Below, in pieces: positions 18,069 to 25,951 of a stretch of DNA of 64,000 nucleotides. A model generated the notes under the pieces. The model was not told the origin of the DNA, did not search any database, and saw only the letters and a list, made by a program, of their open reading frames with translations. Both the position numbers and the translations under genes were made by a program. Source of the stretch: Bacteroidota bacterium (GTDB taxonomy: Bacteria > Bacteroidota > Bacteroidia > Palsa-965); the NCBI GenBank assembly GCA_016194975.1, contig JACQAM010000023.1:301707-365706 (forward strand), written 5' to 3'. How positions within the stretch are numbered: position 1 is the first letter of the stretch; each line of letters starts with the position of its first letter.

Positions 18069-19817
18069 TTATTTTGTTATTACGATTTTATTGATCACTC
18101 TGCCCTCATCATCATTCACAACCATCGTGTAAACTCCGGCGGGTAATTGACTCACATCAAGCGTCAGATCACTTTCTGTTTCTTTTTCGAGTACAAGTTC
18201 ACCAAGCGAATTGTAAACGAGAAGGATCGTTTTGCCCGAAATATTTATAATGTTCAAATTAGCTGAAGCTGGATTTGGATATATCAATAAATTATTTTCT
18301 TCATTGATCGTGTTTATTCCAACAGCACAAGGCAGATTCAAATACGTGATCGTATCAGAACTTATTCCATTTGCAATTACGGCAAGCGAATAAGAACCGA
18401 GTGGTAATCCAGCTGGCAGCGTGAAATAAGTTGTATCGGGCGCGCTTCCTCTCTGCAGTCCCGTACTGTTCCAGTTAAACGTTCGTGCATAAAATACATT
18501 TGTTCCACTGGTAAAACGCACGATCGGATAATTGGTCGCCATTTGCCAGTCATCGCCGTAACCTGCGCCTTCCGATATTCCATTGAACAAAGTTCCGGTG
18601 ATCATGAGTGTATCACAATTCTGCGGAACAATTGCGTTGATCGTTGGTTTTCCATTCGCAAGCGGAGATCCGCTCGGAACATACACATAACACTGCGATG
18701 AATTCTGAGTTGAATATAAAACAGAACCATCCGGAAGATCGAGCATCTGGCTCATGTAGCACGGAGCGTTCAATGAATCTCCACCAGCAGGCGCAAGAAT
18801 CTGCGTGAATGAATTGGTCAGATAATCATATTCGAAAAATTCAGTTGGTGAAAGAAATGCGCCGGAAATATTCGAAGAAATATTCTGCGGAGAAGCACAA
18901 CAGAGAATTTTTCCATTCATCATCATCGCTGCCGGCGCATCTACTGTTCCATAACTGTTCGGAATATCAGGACCTGCCGCCCACGTTCCCGGAGAATTAT
19001 TTCCGGATGGAGAATAAATTGCAGTGTGCCCCGTGGCTCCTAAAAAGAATGCTCTTCCGTCGGGCAAAAGAATTCCCGCTCCTGTTTCCAACCAATATGG
19101 ATCGTACAATGAATCAGGAACAGTTGCATCGGTCACCCATTGATTGAGCGAAGGAATAAACCGTTCGGAAGAAGTGTTTCCGAGATCAACCATTAAAATA
19201 CTGTTGTCAGCGAGTTTCACCCACGCCGCTTCATCATGATTATGAAAACATGTTGGCCCTGTTGCCCAGGTATTCGCGACAGGATCAAATATTTTTGTGC
19301 CATGTGCATTGCCCGATAAAACTGCGAGCAGCACTTTTCCATTGGGAAGAATTTCCGAATTCGCATCGCCGAAATAAGAAGCCTGTGCTGGCGCCATCGT
19401 CCATGAATCGGTTAAAGGATCATACGTCTCGCCGGAAAATCCACCCGTGCCATCTCCACCAGGAGCTTCACCTTCAATTTCTCCACCGGCAACAAACACT
19501 CTTCCATCTTTCAAAACCTGTGAAGCAAAATAAACGCGCGTGTCATGCATCGGCGTCATCGTCGTCCACGTTCCATTCACATAACTTCCATTCACATCAG
19601 GAGTAAGTTTCGCCCAGGTAGCTGTTGCGAATGAATCACTTCTGCACGAATCCGTTTTTGCCATCACTGTTCCGTCGGAAAGAAGTAACATCACCATTAC
19701 ACCACCATTCACCACAGGAGTTAGATTTGCAAGCGGGATCCATGTGCCTTGAGCGTTTGTGTTCTTGCAGAAAAACAAAAATGCAGTTAGAAAGATAGAA
19801 ACGATAATGTTTTTCAT
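18069..19817 (-). CDS. T9SS-exported kelch/galactose-oxidase-like propeller protein
   Basis: A 582-residue secreted protein with a signal peptide ending TNAQ (residue 23). Kelch-type repeats run through residues 30-390, with blades reading GRVFVAGGEIEG, NGKVLLAVLSGN, DGRAFFLGATGH and NGKILCCASPQ, each preceded by a W-x-x-x-P or W-x-x-G-P strand. A small immunoglobulin-like domain (about 390-490) follows, as in galactose-oxidase-like proteins, but I do not see the copper-binding Tyr/Cys set. LLIYPNPASANLNI and QLPAGVYTMVVNDDEG at the end are a T9SS sorting domain. It is probably surface-located and binds carbohydrate or protein; an oxidase activity is not supported. Confidence 0.87.
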   Translation of the reverse strand: MKNIIVSIFLTAFLFFCKNTNAQGTWIPLANLTPVVNGGVMVMLLLSDGTVMAKTDSCRSDSFATATWAKLTPDVNGSYVNGTWTTMTPMHDTRVYFASQVLKDGRVFVAGGEIEGEAPGGDGTGGFSGETYDPLTDSWTMAPAQASYFGDANSEILPNGKVLLAVLSGNAHGTKIFDPVANTWATGPTCFHNHDEAAWVKLADNSILMVDLGNTSSERFIPSLNQWVTDATVPDSLYDPYWLETGAGILLPDGRAFFLGATGHTAIYSPSGNNSPGTWAAGPDIPNSYGTVDAPAAMMMNGKILCCASPQNISSNISGAFLSPTEFFEYDYLTNSFTQILAPAGGDSLNAPCYMSQMLDLPDGSVLYSTQNSSQCYVYVPSGSPLANGKPTINAIVPQNCDTLMITGTLFNGISEGAGYGDDWQMATNYPIVRFTSGTNVFYARTFNWNSTGLQRGSAPDTTYFTLPAGLPLGSYSLAVIANGISSDTITYLNLPCAVGINTINEENNLLIYPNPASANLNIINISGKTILLVYNSLGELVLEKETESDLTLDVSQLPAGVYTMVVNDDEGRVINKIVITK

Positions 19818-19882
19818 GACTTTTTGAATTTTACTTTTGTTAGGAAAAGTAAAGAGAAAAATAACACCACCGGGCGGGGAGG

Positions 19883-19975
19883 AGTTGCGCTATTCGGCGA
19901 ATAGGAGAACTATTTTTTGAAATAGGTGTTGTGCCTGCCCGAACCAAACCGGGGCGGGCAACGGTCACCGCTGTT
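19883..19975. repeat. Hairpin-rich element flanking the ParDE operon, copy 1
   Basis: The element holds CTATTCGGCGAATAG (19890-19904), a palindrome with a one-base centre, and a GC-rich hairpin GCCTGCCCGAACC...GGGGCGGGC (19933-19959). It ends in GGCAACGGTCACCGCTGTT. A second copy, aligned almost base for base but with four hairpin units, begins at 20754. The two are in direct orientation and enclose only the ParDE genes. Confidence 0.75.
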
Positions 19976-19990
19976 GGGTGCTGCTATTCT

Positions 19991-20290
19991 TCATTCATGC
20001 AAAATAGTTTCAATGTCCATTCGTTGATGTAAGACACGAATTATTTCAACCGTTTCTTTGTTTGTGGCGATTCGATAAAATATCAAATGAGATTGAACTC
20101 TTGAACAGCGATAATTCTTTCTAACAGAGGCATAATCTTTACCTGATAAAGGATTTTTGGTTAGAAATTCAATTTCATCAAAGATCAAATTGTAATATCT
20201 GTCAGCTTGTTCAACAGACCAATTTTCAACCGTAAAAAGCCATATACCTTCAATGTCTGCAAGTGCTTTTTTGCTTAATTTTAATTTCAC
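19991..20290 (-). CDS. parE: ParE/RelE-family toxin
   Basis: A 99-residue toxin of the ParE/RelE fold. It has the family pattern: an N-terminal LSKKALADIEGIW helix, the central NPLSGKDYASVRKNYRCS segment, and the C-terminal strand VEIIRVLHQRMDIE typical of ParE. ParE toxins poison DNA gyrase, whereas RelE toxins cut mRNA on the ribosome; the RVLHQRMD ending favours ParE. It starts 12 bases after the antitoxin stop, the usual antitoxin-first order. The operon is bracketed by two copies of a hairpin-rich repeat, which suggests it moved as a unit. The open frame is intact, so the toxin is probably functional. Confidence 0.93.
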   Translation of the reverse strand: MKLKLSKKALADIEGIWLFTVENWSVEQADRYYNLIFDEIEFLTKNPLSGKDYASVRKNYRCSRVQSHLIFYRIATNKETVEIIRVLHQRMDIETILHE

Positions 20291-20302
20291 AAGTCGAGCC
20301 GG

Positions 20303-20545
20303 TTACAGATGTTTAGCATGAAGTTTTTTAAGCTGAAGCTTTCTGTCAACTTGATGCACGAACCCCGACTTTTCACCTGACTTCAGTTCTTTGATCAGTA
20401 CCTTCTTTTGAGTTTCTTCTTGTTCAAAAAGCCTCAAAGCAGTTCTAATAACTTCGCTGGCGGAAGCGTAACGACCTGATCTAACCTGGTTATTGATAAA
20501 TTTTTCAAAATATTCCCCCAATAAAATAGAAGTGTTTTTTGACAT
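20303..20545 (-). CDS. parD: ParD-family antitoxin
   Basis: An 80-residue antitoxin. The N-terminal half is a ribbon-helix-helix DNA-binding domain with ILLGEYFEKFINNQVRSGRYA and the ParD signature SASEVIRTALRLFEQEE; the C-terminal half is a basic, flexible tail that would wrap the toxin. ParD dimers bind their own promoter, and a 17-base palindrome sits between the -33 and -7 boxes upstream, a natural operator. The pair is complete, and its product should be degraded faster than ParE, giving addiction to the locus. Confidence 0.93.
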   Translation of the reverse strand: MSKNTSILLGEYFEKFINNQVRSGRYASASEVIRTALRLFEQEETQKKVLIKELKSGEKSGFVHQVDRKLQLKKLHAKHL

Positions 20546-20564
20546 AGGATCAGGTTTTATTTTT

Positions 20565-20595
20565 CAAAGATACCAATACTTGGTATAAAAACAAA
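20565..20595 (-). promoter_or_regulatory. parDE promoter with embedded operator palindrome
   Basis: On the minus strand TTTG (20592-20595), a 19-base spacer and TATCTTTG (20565-20572) match the Bacteroidota promoter consensus exactly. Inside it ATACCAA-TAC-TTGGTAT at 20570-20586 is a perfect 7-bp inverted repeat overlapping the -7 box, well placed for ParD or ParDE repression. The start codon is 20 bases downstream. Confidence 0.8.
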
Positions 20596-20753
20596 ATTCT
20601 ATCTGAAGGCGCAATTGGGAATAAACATTTTTTTGTTCTTTTCAACAGGAGAAATTTTCGAAAATTATTTTTCGCGGGTTACTGACCATGCCTTCACTTT
20701 GTTTCGGCAGGCAGGCAAAATTTCACGCTGTGATTTTTTATGGAGCTGGAAGA

Positions 20754-20921
20754 AGTTGCGCTATTCGGGCGAATAGGAGAATTTTATTTTGAAATAGGAT
20801 GTTGTACCTGCCCGACCCAAACGTGCGGGCCTGCCCGAACCGAACCGGGGCGGGCCTGCCCGACCCAAACCGGGGCGGGCCTGCCCGACCCAAACCGGGG
20901 CGGGCAACGGTCGCTGCTGTT
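20754..20921. repeat. Hairpin-rich element flanking the ParDE operon, copy 2, with tandem expansion
   Basis: It matches copy 1 at 19883-19975, with CTATTCGGGCGAATAG at 20761-20776 and the end GGCAACGGTCGCTGCTGTT at 20903-20921. The GC hairpin CCTGCCCGACCCAAACCGGG is here repeated four times in tandem (20807-20829, 20830-20854, 20855-20879, 20880-20904; three units are 25 bases, the first 23). The last two units are identical. After the shared end the sequences diverge, here into the SIR2-HerA island. Confidence 0.8.
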
Positions 20922-20944
20922 ACCTGTAGTGCTTTCTGTCTGTG

Positions 20945-22474
20945 TTATTTGTCCAATGTAAATATTTTAGGTGTCTCGCTGTGTGGTAAAGGGTTTGCGT
21001 CTGCAATTTTTATGAGCGATGAAAATGCAAATGCTTCTCCTAATACCAACGCTTGTTGTTGTTTCAGGCTTGTCAATAAGTCAATTTGGCTTTTGTCGTC
21101 ATATTCTATTGTGTTTCTAATAAATTCTAAATCTCTGCTGTTTGTTATTTTGTGAACTATCAAAGAATTGCATTGAGAAATTACTGTGTTTGAAACTTCA
21201 GAAGGTCGTTGAGTAGAAACCATAAGATTTACGCCAAACTTTCGTCCCTCTCTTGCTAATTTGTCAATGTAATAGTTATTGATTTGGTCGGTTGATGTTG
21301 TCGAAATATATCTGTGTGCCTCCTCCAACACTAATAAAATGTTGTCTTTTCCTCTATGGGCTGGATTTGATTTGTAGTTAAAAATGCTTTTGCTAATCAT
21401 ATAAACTAACAAAGCCAAAATATCGTTTGCAACTCTTAAAGATAAAATCAAAACCGTTTCAGTTTCAGAATTCAGAAACGTTTCGATTGTGTTTCCTGTT
21501 TTATTAAACACGGCTTTAAATCTTTCATCAGAAGAAAAATGTTTAATTCTCATTATGATGTGTTTCAAAAAGCCTATTGTGAAATTGTCTCGATTTCCAT
21601 TCCTGTCAATTGGAACTGCATTTTCAATTTCAACTTGAAGTTGTGCAAAATCATAATAAATTTTGTCATCAACATTTTTTGATCCTTTGAGTTTTTCAAC
21701 GGCACTTTTTAAATATGGTATTACGTTTGGCGAATCTTCTTTTAGTAATTGCGTTAATTCATAAAAACTCAAATCCTTGTGAGATAATTCCAAGTCGGTG
21801 TAGTCTTTTAAAACAACCCAAGCTGGTTTTCCATTTTGGTCATTGAATATTCCCGAATATTCTTCATTGGAATCAATTATGATTGTTTTTAAGTGTTTGT
21901 TTGTTGCGTTTTGTAACCTTCCTTTGTCAAGATAAATGCCCTGCAAGATTGATGTAACAGTGCAAGATTTTCCGCTGCCTGTATTGCCAAAGACTGCACA
22001 ATGCTTTCCAAACAAGATATTTGGGTCAGCGTTAATATTTACCTGATTGAAATATATGTCGCTACCAACTTGCAGAGTTGCCGAATCTGCTTTGATGGTG
22101 GAATTGTAAATAGATTCAAGTTGTTTTTCTTCAACTGTGAAAACATCTGCATCTAACGTAGGGAAATAGTCAACGCCTCTTTTAAATGTATTGTTTATAG
22201 GATTGAAAGTGCCTATTAGTCTGATTTTAGAAATTATCACATTGGCTTTGGGAGAAAACAAAACCTCTCTTTCTTTTGAAGGCTCTAATTGCTCAAAGAT
22301 TATTCCGATAGCATTTTGTGAATTGAAAAGAGGAATTGAAACATAGCTGTTCAACATCCCTACAATGTGTAATCCATTTCCAGATGAAATTGGTTTGGAA
22401 AAAATATCCTTGTCGTGTATTATTTCTAAATACCTATTTGTAATGCGATAAACTGCTCCAATTTTAAATGCCAT
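20945..22474 (-). CDS. herA: HerA-like hexameric ATPase of a SIR2-HerA defence system
   Basis: A 509-residue HerA/FtsK-fold ATPase. The N-terminal HAS-like barrel (residues 1-130) leads to a RecA core with Walker A GNTGSGKS (163-170), Walker B LVLEEAH (381-387) and sensor motif STQRPSE (420-426); DKLAREGRKFG (404-414) supplies a conserved arginine finger region. HerA proteins form hexameric rings that translocate on DNA or regulate a partner; in archaea they pair with NurA. Here the gene starts five bases after the stop of a SIR2-domain gene, the arrangement of the SIR2-HerA (Nezha) anti-phage system. The ATPase is taken to control or assemble the SIR2 effector. All ATPase motifs are intact. 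Confidence 0.93.
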   Translation of the reverse strand: MAFKIGAVYRITNRYLEIIHDKDIFSKPISSGNGLHIVGMLNSYVSIPLFNSQNAIGIIFEQLEPSKEREVLFSPKANVIISKIRLIGTFNPINNTFKRGVDYFPTLDADVFTVEEKQLESIYNSTIKADSATLQVGSDIYFNQVNINADPNILFGKHCAVFGNTGSGKSCTVTSILQGIYLDKGRLQNATNKHLKTIIIDSNEEYSGIFNDQNGKPAWVVLKDYTDLELSHKDLSFYELTQLLKEDSPNVIPYLKSAVEKLKGSKNVDDKIYYDFAQLQVEIENAVPIDRNGNRDNFTIGFLKHIIMRIKHFSSDERFKAVFNKTGNTIETFLNSETETVLILSLRVANDILALLVYMISKSIFNYKSNPAHRGKDNILLVLEEAHRYISTTSTDQINNYYIDKLAREGRKFGVNLMVSTQRPSEVSNTVISQCNSLIVHKITNSRDLEFIRNTIEYDDKSQIDLLTSLKQQQALVLGEAFAFSSLIKIADANPLPHSETPKIFTLDK

Positions 22475-22479
22475 AGTTT

Positions 22480-23733
22480 TTACTTTGTAAGTTCTTTAAG
22501 GGTGTCAATGATTGTTTCCTTTGGTGGGATAAAGGAATTTAGTGGGATTAAATGTTTTACAACATTTGTAAAGTCTCCAACTAATGCACCCTCAAATATT
22601 ATTATTCGATTATCGCTTACACTTCTGCTTTTTAGTGTCTGCAAAAACAATGGGCTTTTATCGTCTATTAAGCCGTAGGAGTGAATAATGAGTGTGAGGT
22701 TTGGATTGTATAGTCCTGTTCTAATTATGTCGTTAATGTGTTCGTCTATAAATGAGTAGCCAATTGCAACCAAAGTGTTTTGGGTTTCCGTCAAGCATTT
22801 TGAAAAGTTTCTAAACAGTTCACTATACGGTAAATCAAGTGAGTATGACTTTTTAGTTTGAATCGGATAAATCATAAGTGAATCAAAAGAGAAATCTGAC
22901 TTTTTTGAAGTGTCCGAAACTTGAATTTCTTTTAGATTATACAAGTCATTTATACTTTCAGCGTATTGCCAAGAGATACTACCGTGAAGTTTGTAAATGT
23001 TCAAATAGGTGGCAATTCGTTTACCTTTATCTCCTGAATCTTGTTTGATGTATGTTTCATTATGAAATGTGTCGGGGTCAAATTTCCTCATATGCACACC
23101 TCTAAATCCATTGTTGTAGCTTACTCCAATTTTTTCGCAAGCATTTTCAAATGCAAGGTCATAGTTTGGTGTAAATATCTTTGGTCGGTTTAGCGTTTCC
23201 TTTCGGCTGATTATTTTGTTGATGAACAATTCGTGAATGCCCAATTTGTCCATAACATAGTCAATAGGAAACGGAACATATTTATCAACAAATATCTTTA
23301 ATGCTTTGTCCAAATACTGCTTGATGATTGTGGCGGCAGCCACATCATCTTTGTTATTTAAGTAGTATAAATGCTCTTGATTTATTTTATCAAATTTCTT
23401 CTCAAGCAACTCGTCCGATTGAAAAAACTTTATGAGCTGTCCTATGTATTCTTTGGGGTCTGCTATTGCTTTTAATTCAGTCAATATTCCCTCAAAGGGA
23501 TTTTCGCCTTTGTTAATTGTCTTACCGCCAATTGCAACCGATGTCCCAGAACCACACAAAAAATTCAAGTTTTCATTTAGATAATATTTGGCGAGTTTGT
23601 TTAATGGGATTTTTTCTTCGTCCCTAAAATATTCAAGCAACGCAGCTTGGTATGCAAGGTCGTCTCCCGCTGTCCGTTCAAATGCAAAAGTTGAATCAAT
23701 TGTCCTGCCGTCTATTGTTATGTGGTTTGTCAT
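22480..23733 (-). CDS. SIR2-domain NADase, effector of a SIR2-HerA defence system
   Basis: A 417-residue protein with a SIR2-like Rossmann domain. NFLCGSGTSVAIGG (57-70) is the nucleotide-binding loop, FTPNYDLAFENA (187-198) contains the conserved Asn190 and Asp192, KLHGSISW (248-255) the catalytic His250, and LVAIGYSFID (321-330) a further conserved strand. A helical insert (about 75-180) separates the loop from the catalytic part. SIR2 proteins of this class are NAD+ hydrolases that kill or stall infected cells rather than deacetylases. The partner HerA ATPase gene follows five bases downstream, so both are read as one operon. Catalytic residues are all present. Activity in this organism is inference. 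Confidence 0.93.
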   Translation of the reverse strand: MTNHITIDGRTIDSTFAFERTAGDDLAYQAALLEYFRDEEKIPLNKLAKYYLNENLNFLCGSGTSVAIGGKTINKGENPFEGILTELKAIADPKEYIGQLIKFFQSDELLEKKFDKINQEHLYYLNNKDDVAAATIIKQYLDKALKIFVDKYVPFPIDYVMDKLGIHELFINKIISRKETLNRPKIFTPNYDLAFENACEKIGVSYNNGFRGVHMRKFDPDTFHNETYIKQDSGDKGKRIATYLNIYKLHGSISWQYAESINDLYNLKEIQVSDTSKKSDFSFDSLMIYPIQTKKSYSLDLPYSELFRNFSKCLTETQNTLVAIGYSFIDEHINDIIRTGLYNPNLTLIIHSYGLIDDKSPLFLQTLKSRSVSDNRIIIFEGALVGDFTNVVKHLIPLNSFIPPKETIIDTLKELTK

Positions 23734-23932
23734 AAATTATTTTTTTTGCTTTTGTTCCTCTTTAGCACTGTCGGTCAATGTTTGCACTGTCGCCATAGCA
23801 TTACCGCCAACTCCTTTATACCCGTCATAAAAGTTCGGTTATCCATCCAAATCCAAGGGATAACCGTCCTATTACTTCGGTTTATTTCATTCTGAAATTT
23901 AGCCAAAATTTCCGCGCATTTAAATCACAAAT
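23734..23932. other. Upstream region of the SIR2-HerA operon with inverted repeat
   Basis: No complete gene is visible. CGGTTATCC (23836-23844) and GGATAACCG (23858-23866) form a perfect 9-bp inverted repeat with a 13-base spacer, possibly an operator or island-end signal. A minus-strand frame stopping at 23737-23739 encodes MATVQTLTDSAKEEQKQKK from an ATG at 23794-23796; it extends in phase to a TAA at about 23836 and could be a small leader or the tail of a lost gene, but I cannot support it further. I found no consensus -33/-7 pair. Confidence 0.4.
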
Positions 23933-23970
23933 AAAAAATCCCAAACTCCTTAGCGGATTTGGGATTTTTT
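23933..23970. terminator. Rho-independent terminator after pntB
   Basis: AAAAAATCCCAAA (23933-23945) pairs with TTTGGGATTTTTT (23958-23970), a 13-bp stem with a 12-base loop. A-runs and T-runs on both sides make it bidirectional, so it can end pntB transcription on the minus strand. Confidence 0.75.
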
Positions 23971-23975
23971 TTGCG

Positions 23976-23999
23976 GTGTCGGGTGTTAACACCCGACAC
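23976..23999. repeat. Perfect 24-base palindrome
   Basis: GTGTCGGGTGTT followed directly by AACACCCGACAC is self-complementary over 24 bases with no loop and contains GTTAAC at its centre. It lies six bases from the pntB stop and next to a terminator, at the edge of the accessory island. Confidence 0.7.
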
Positions 24000-24005
24000 A
24001 ACTGC

Positions 24006-25424
24006 TTATTCCATCGTCTTCAATTCCGCCACCAACTCCGTGAGCGCTTTTTTCGCATCGCCGAAGAACATCGAACATTTCGGATTGTAAAAAAGAAGAT
24101 TATCAATTCCGGCGTAACCTGCATTCATGGAACGTTTATTCACGATCACATTTTTTGCTTTATCCACTTCGAGAATTGGCATTCCATAAATAGGTGAAGA
24201 CGGATCTGATTTCGCAGCTGGATTCACCACGTCATTCGCACCTACAATTAAAACTACATCGGTCTGTTCGAATTCAGGATTGATGTCATCCATCTCCACT
24301 AATTTTTCATACGCAACATTTGATTCTGCAAGAAGAACGTTCATGTGTCCGGGCATGCGTCCTGCTACCGGATGAATTGCATACTTCACTTCCACTCCTC
24401 GTTCTTCGAGCAACATTTCCAATTCATGTATCACGTGCTGCGCCTGCGCAACCGCGAGGCCATAACCCGGAACGATGACAACTTTTTTGGAATAGTTCAT
24501 CATCACCGCAAGATCACTTACTGAAACATCTTTGACAGAACCTTTCGTCTGATCGCCGCCGGCCGCTGCAGTTCCTCCACCGAAAGCGCCGAAAATTACA
24601 TTGCTCAGCGGACGATTCATTGCTTTACACATTTCAAGTGTGAGCAGCGTTCCGGCAGAGCCAACAAGAATTCCGCCGGTGAGCATTACATAATTTCCAT
24701 AGAGAAATCCACCGAATGCCGCAGCGAGCCCGGTGAATGAGTTGAGCAATGAAATTACAACCGGCATGTCGGCGCCACCGATCGGCACCGCAAAAAGAAT
24801 TCCGTAAACGATCGCGCATCCAAACAATGCATACAACATCATGTGTCCTTCGGGGTGCGAGTAAACCATCCACGCTCCGAAACTGAAAACGCCGAGCATC
24901 ACGATCGAGTTGATGATATTGTAAGCCGGAAGACGGATCGGTTTATTCATTGTTCCATTCAGTTTCAGGAATGCAATGAAAGAACCGGAAAAAGAAATAC
25001 TTCCGATCACAATTCCTGCAACAATAGGAATGAGCGCACTTGTTTTGTCGAGATAGTGTTCGTACTCCATCAAGCCGATGAGTGCAGCGCAGGCGCCGCC
25101 CATTCCATTGAACATGGAAACAAGCTCCGGCATTTTTGTCATCTGCACTTTTTTCGCCGTGATGAACCCGATAAGTGTTCCGAGAATGATCGCAAAGGCA
25201 ATGAGTCCGTACACGAGCACAGGCACGTGATAGTTGATATCGGCCACACCGTTCTCATCACTTTTCTGAAAAAGAAAAATTGTTCCGAAGATCGCAACTG
25301 TCATACCGAAAGCACCAATGAGATTTCCGCGGCGTGCCGTGCGTGCATTGCCCATTATTTTCATTCCGATGATGAAAGTGACGGAACCGATTAAATAAGA
25401 TAATTCTAAAAGATCGTGTCGCAT
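24006..25424 (-). CDS. pntB: NAD(P) transhydrogenase subunit beta
   Basis: The membrane and NADP(H)-binding subunit of the proton-translocating transhydrogenase, which uses the proton gradient to make NADPH from NADH. With the start at the ATG at 25422-25424 it has 472 residues, the family's usual length. Nine or so helices (residues 1-250) form half of the proton channel; domain III has VVIVPGYGLAVAQAQ (about 300) and HPVAGRMPGHMNVLLAE, the NADP-binding loops. It is the last gene of the pnt operon, 57 bases downstream of the four-helix-bundle gene, and is followed by a terminator. The split of the alpha subunit into two genes is common outside enterobacteria. Confidence 0.97.
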   Translation of the reverse strand: MRHDLLELSYLIGSVTFIIGMKIMGNARTARRGNLIGAFGMTVAIFGTIFLFQKSDENGVADINYHVPVLVYGLIAFAIILGTLIGFITAKKVQMTKMPELVSMFNGMGGACAALIGLMEYEHYLDKTSALIPIVAGIVIGSISFSGSFIAFLKLNGTMNKPIRLPAYNIINSIVMLGVFSFGAWMVYSHPEGHMMLYALFGCAIVYGILFAVPIGGADMPVVISLLNSFTGLAAAFGGFLYGNYVMLTGGILVGSAGTLLTLEMCKAMNRPLSNVIFGAFGGGTAAAGGDQTKGSVKDVSVSDLAVMMNYSKKVVIVPGYGLAVAQAQHVIHELEMLLEERGVEVKYAIHPVAGRMPGHMNVLLAESNVAYEKLVEMDDINPEFEQTDVVLIVGANDVVNPAAKSDPSSPIYGMPILEVDKAKNVIVNKRSMNAGYAGIDNLLFYNPKCSMFFGDAKKALTELVAELKTME

Positions 25425-25481
25425 AAATGGAAAAATAAAAACAACAAAAAACAAAATCCAAATCCCAGGCGGGAACCGGAA

Positions 25482-25913
25482 TCAGTTCTTCGTTAGCGTT
25501 TGATTTTTAATTCTGTTATTTATGATGGATGATAATATTTTTCTTAATTCTTCATTTTCAGAAACTAATTCCTTTCTTTCTGTTTCGAGTTCCGGTTTGT
25601 CTTCAATATCCATTAAACACAGCCAGTATTTAGTTTCTTTGGCTTCTCTTCCTGCAATGCGCGCTTTCATCAGGAAATCTTTCTCACCGGGGAATTCATT
25701 CGATTCAATATAATTGGCTCCAACAGATCCCGAAGAACGTACAACCTGTTTGATGTATTCAATATTCCAGATCGACTGCTCTACTTTTTTTATGAATTTT
25801 TGTACGCGCTTTGCATTGAGAAATGTTCTTTCCTCCAGATCATAGATATTAACAGTTTCCTCCAAAGAAATTGATTCCACATTTTCATTTTCCTGTTCAT
25901 AATACTTTTTCAT
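25482..25913 (-). CDS. Four-helix-bundle (23S rRNA intervening-sequence type) protein
   Basis: A 143-residue protein of the S23/avd-like four-helix-bundle family (TIGR02436), recognised by IKQVVRSSGSVGANYIE and FLMKARIAGREAKETKYW. Relatives are encoded in intervening sequences of 23S rRNA genes or beside diversity-generating retroelements, where they bind nucleic acid, but many stand alone with unknown roles. Here it sits inside the pnt operon, 38 bases after pntAB and 57 before pntB, on the same strand. The N-terminal 30 residues are Glu/Asn-rich and look like an added extension. Insertion into the operon is inferred from the normal pntAA-pntAB-pntB order. Confidence 0.9.
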   Translation of the reverse strand: MKKYYEQENENVESISLEETVNIYDLEERTFLNAKRVQKFIKKVEQSIWNIEYIKQVVRSSGSVGANYIESNEFPGEKDFLMKARIAGREAKETKYWLCLMDIEDKPELETERKELVSENEELRKILSSIINNRIKNQTLTKN

Positions 25914-25951
25914 ATTGTCATCTTAAATTTTGGTGCTTGGATTTTGGATTC

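Larger units (their letters stand above)
20546..20944. other. Gene-free interval holding repeats and the parDE promoter
   Basis: Apart from the parDE promoter and the second hairpin-rich element I see no gene here. The open frame at 20740-20961 is built from the hairpin repeats and gives Cys/Pro/Gly-rich translation, so it is not a gene. Confidence 0.6.

Noticed and set aside
19969..19980. Integron attC site (GTTGGGT at the end of repeat copy 1)
   Set aside because: GTTRRRY is matched in one copy only and no RYYYAAC partner at the other end is found; copy 2 reads GTTACCT.
20807..20904. Tandem hairpin units as a CRISPR array
   Set aside because: Units are contiguous with no variable spacers and no cas genes nearby.
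20740..20961. 73-codon frame in the hairpin repeats
   Set aside because: The product is Cys/Pro/Gly/Thr-rich and repeats with the hairpins, so it is not a gene.
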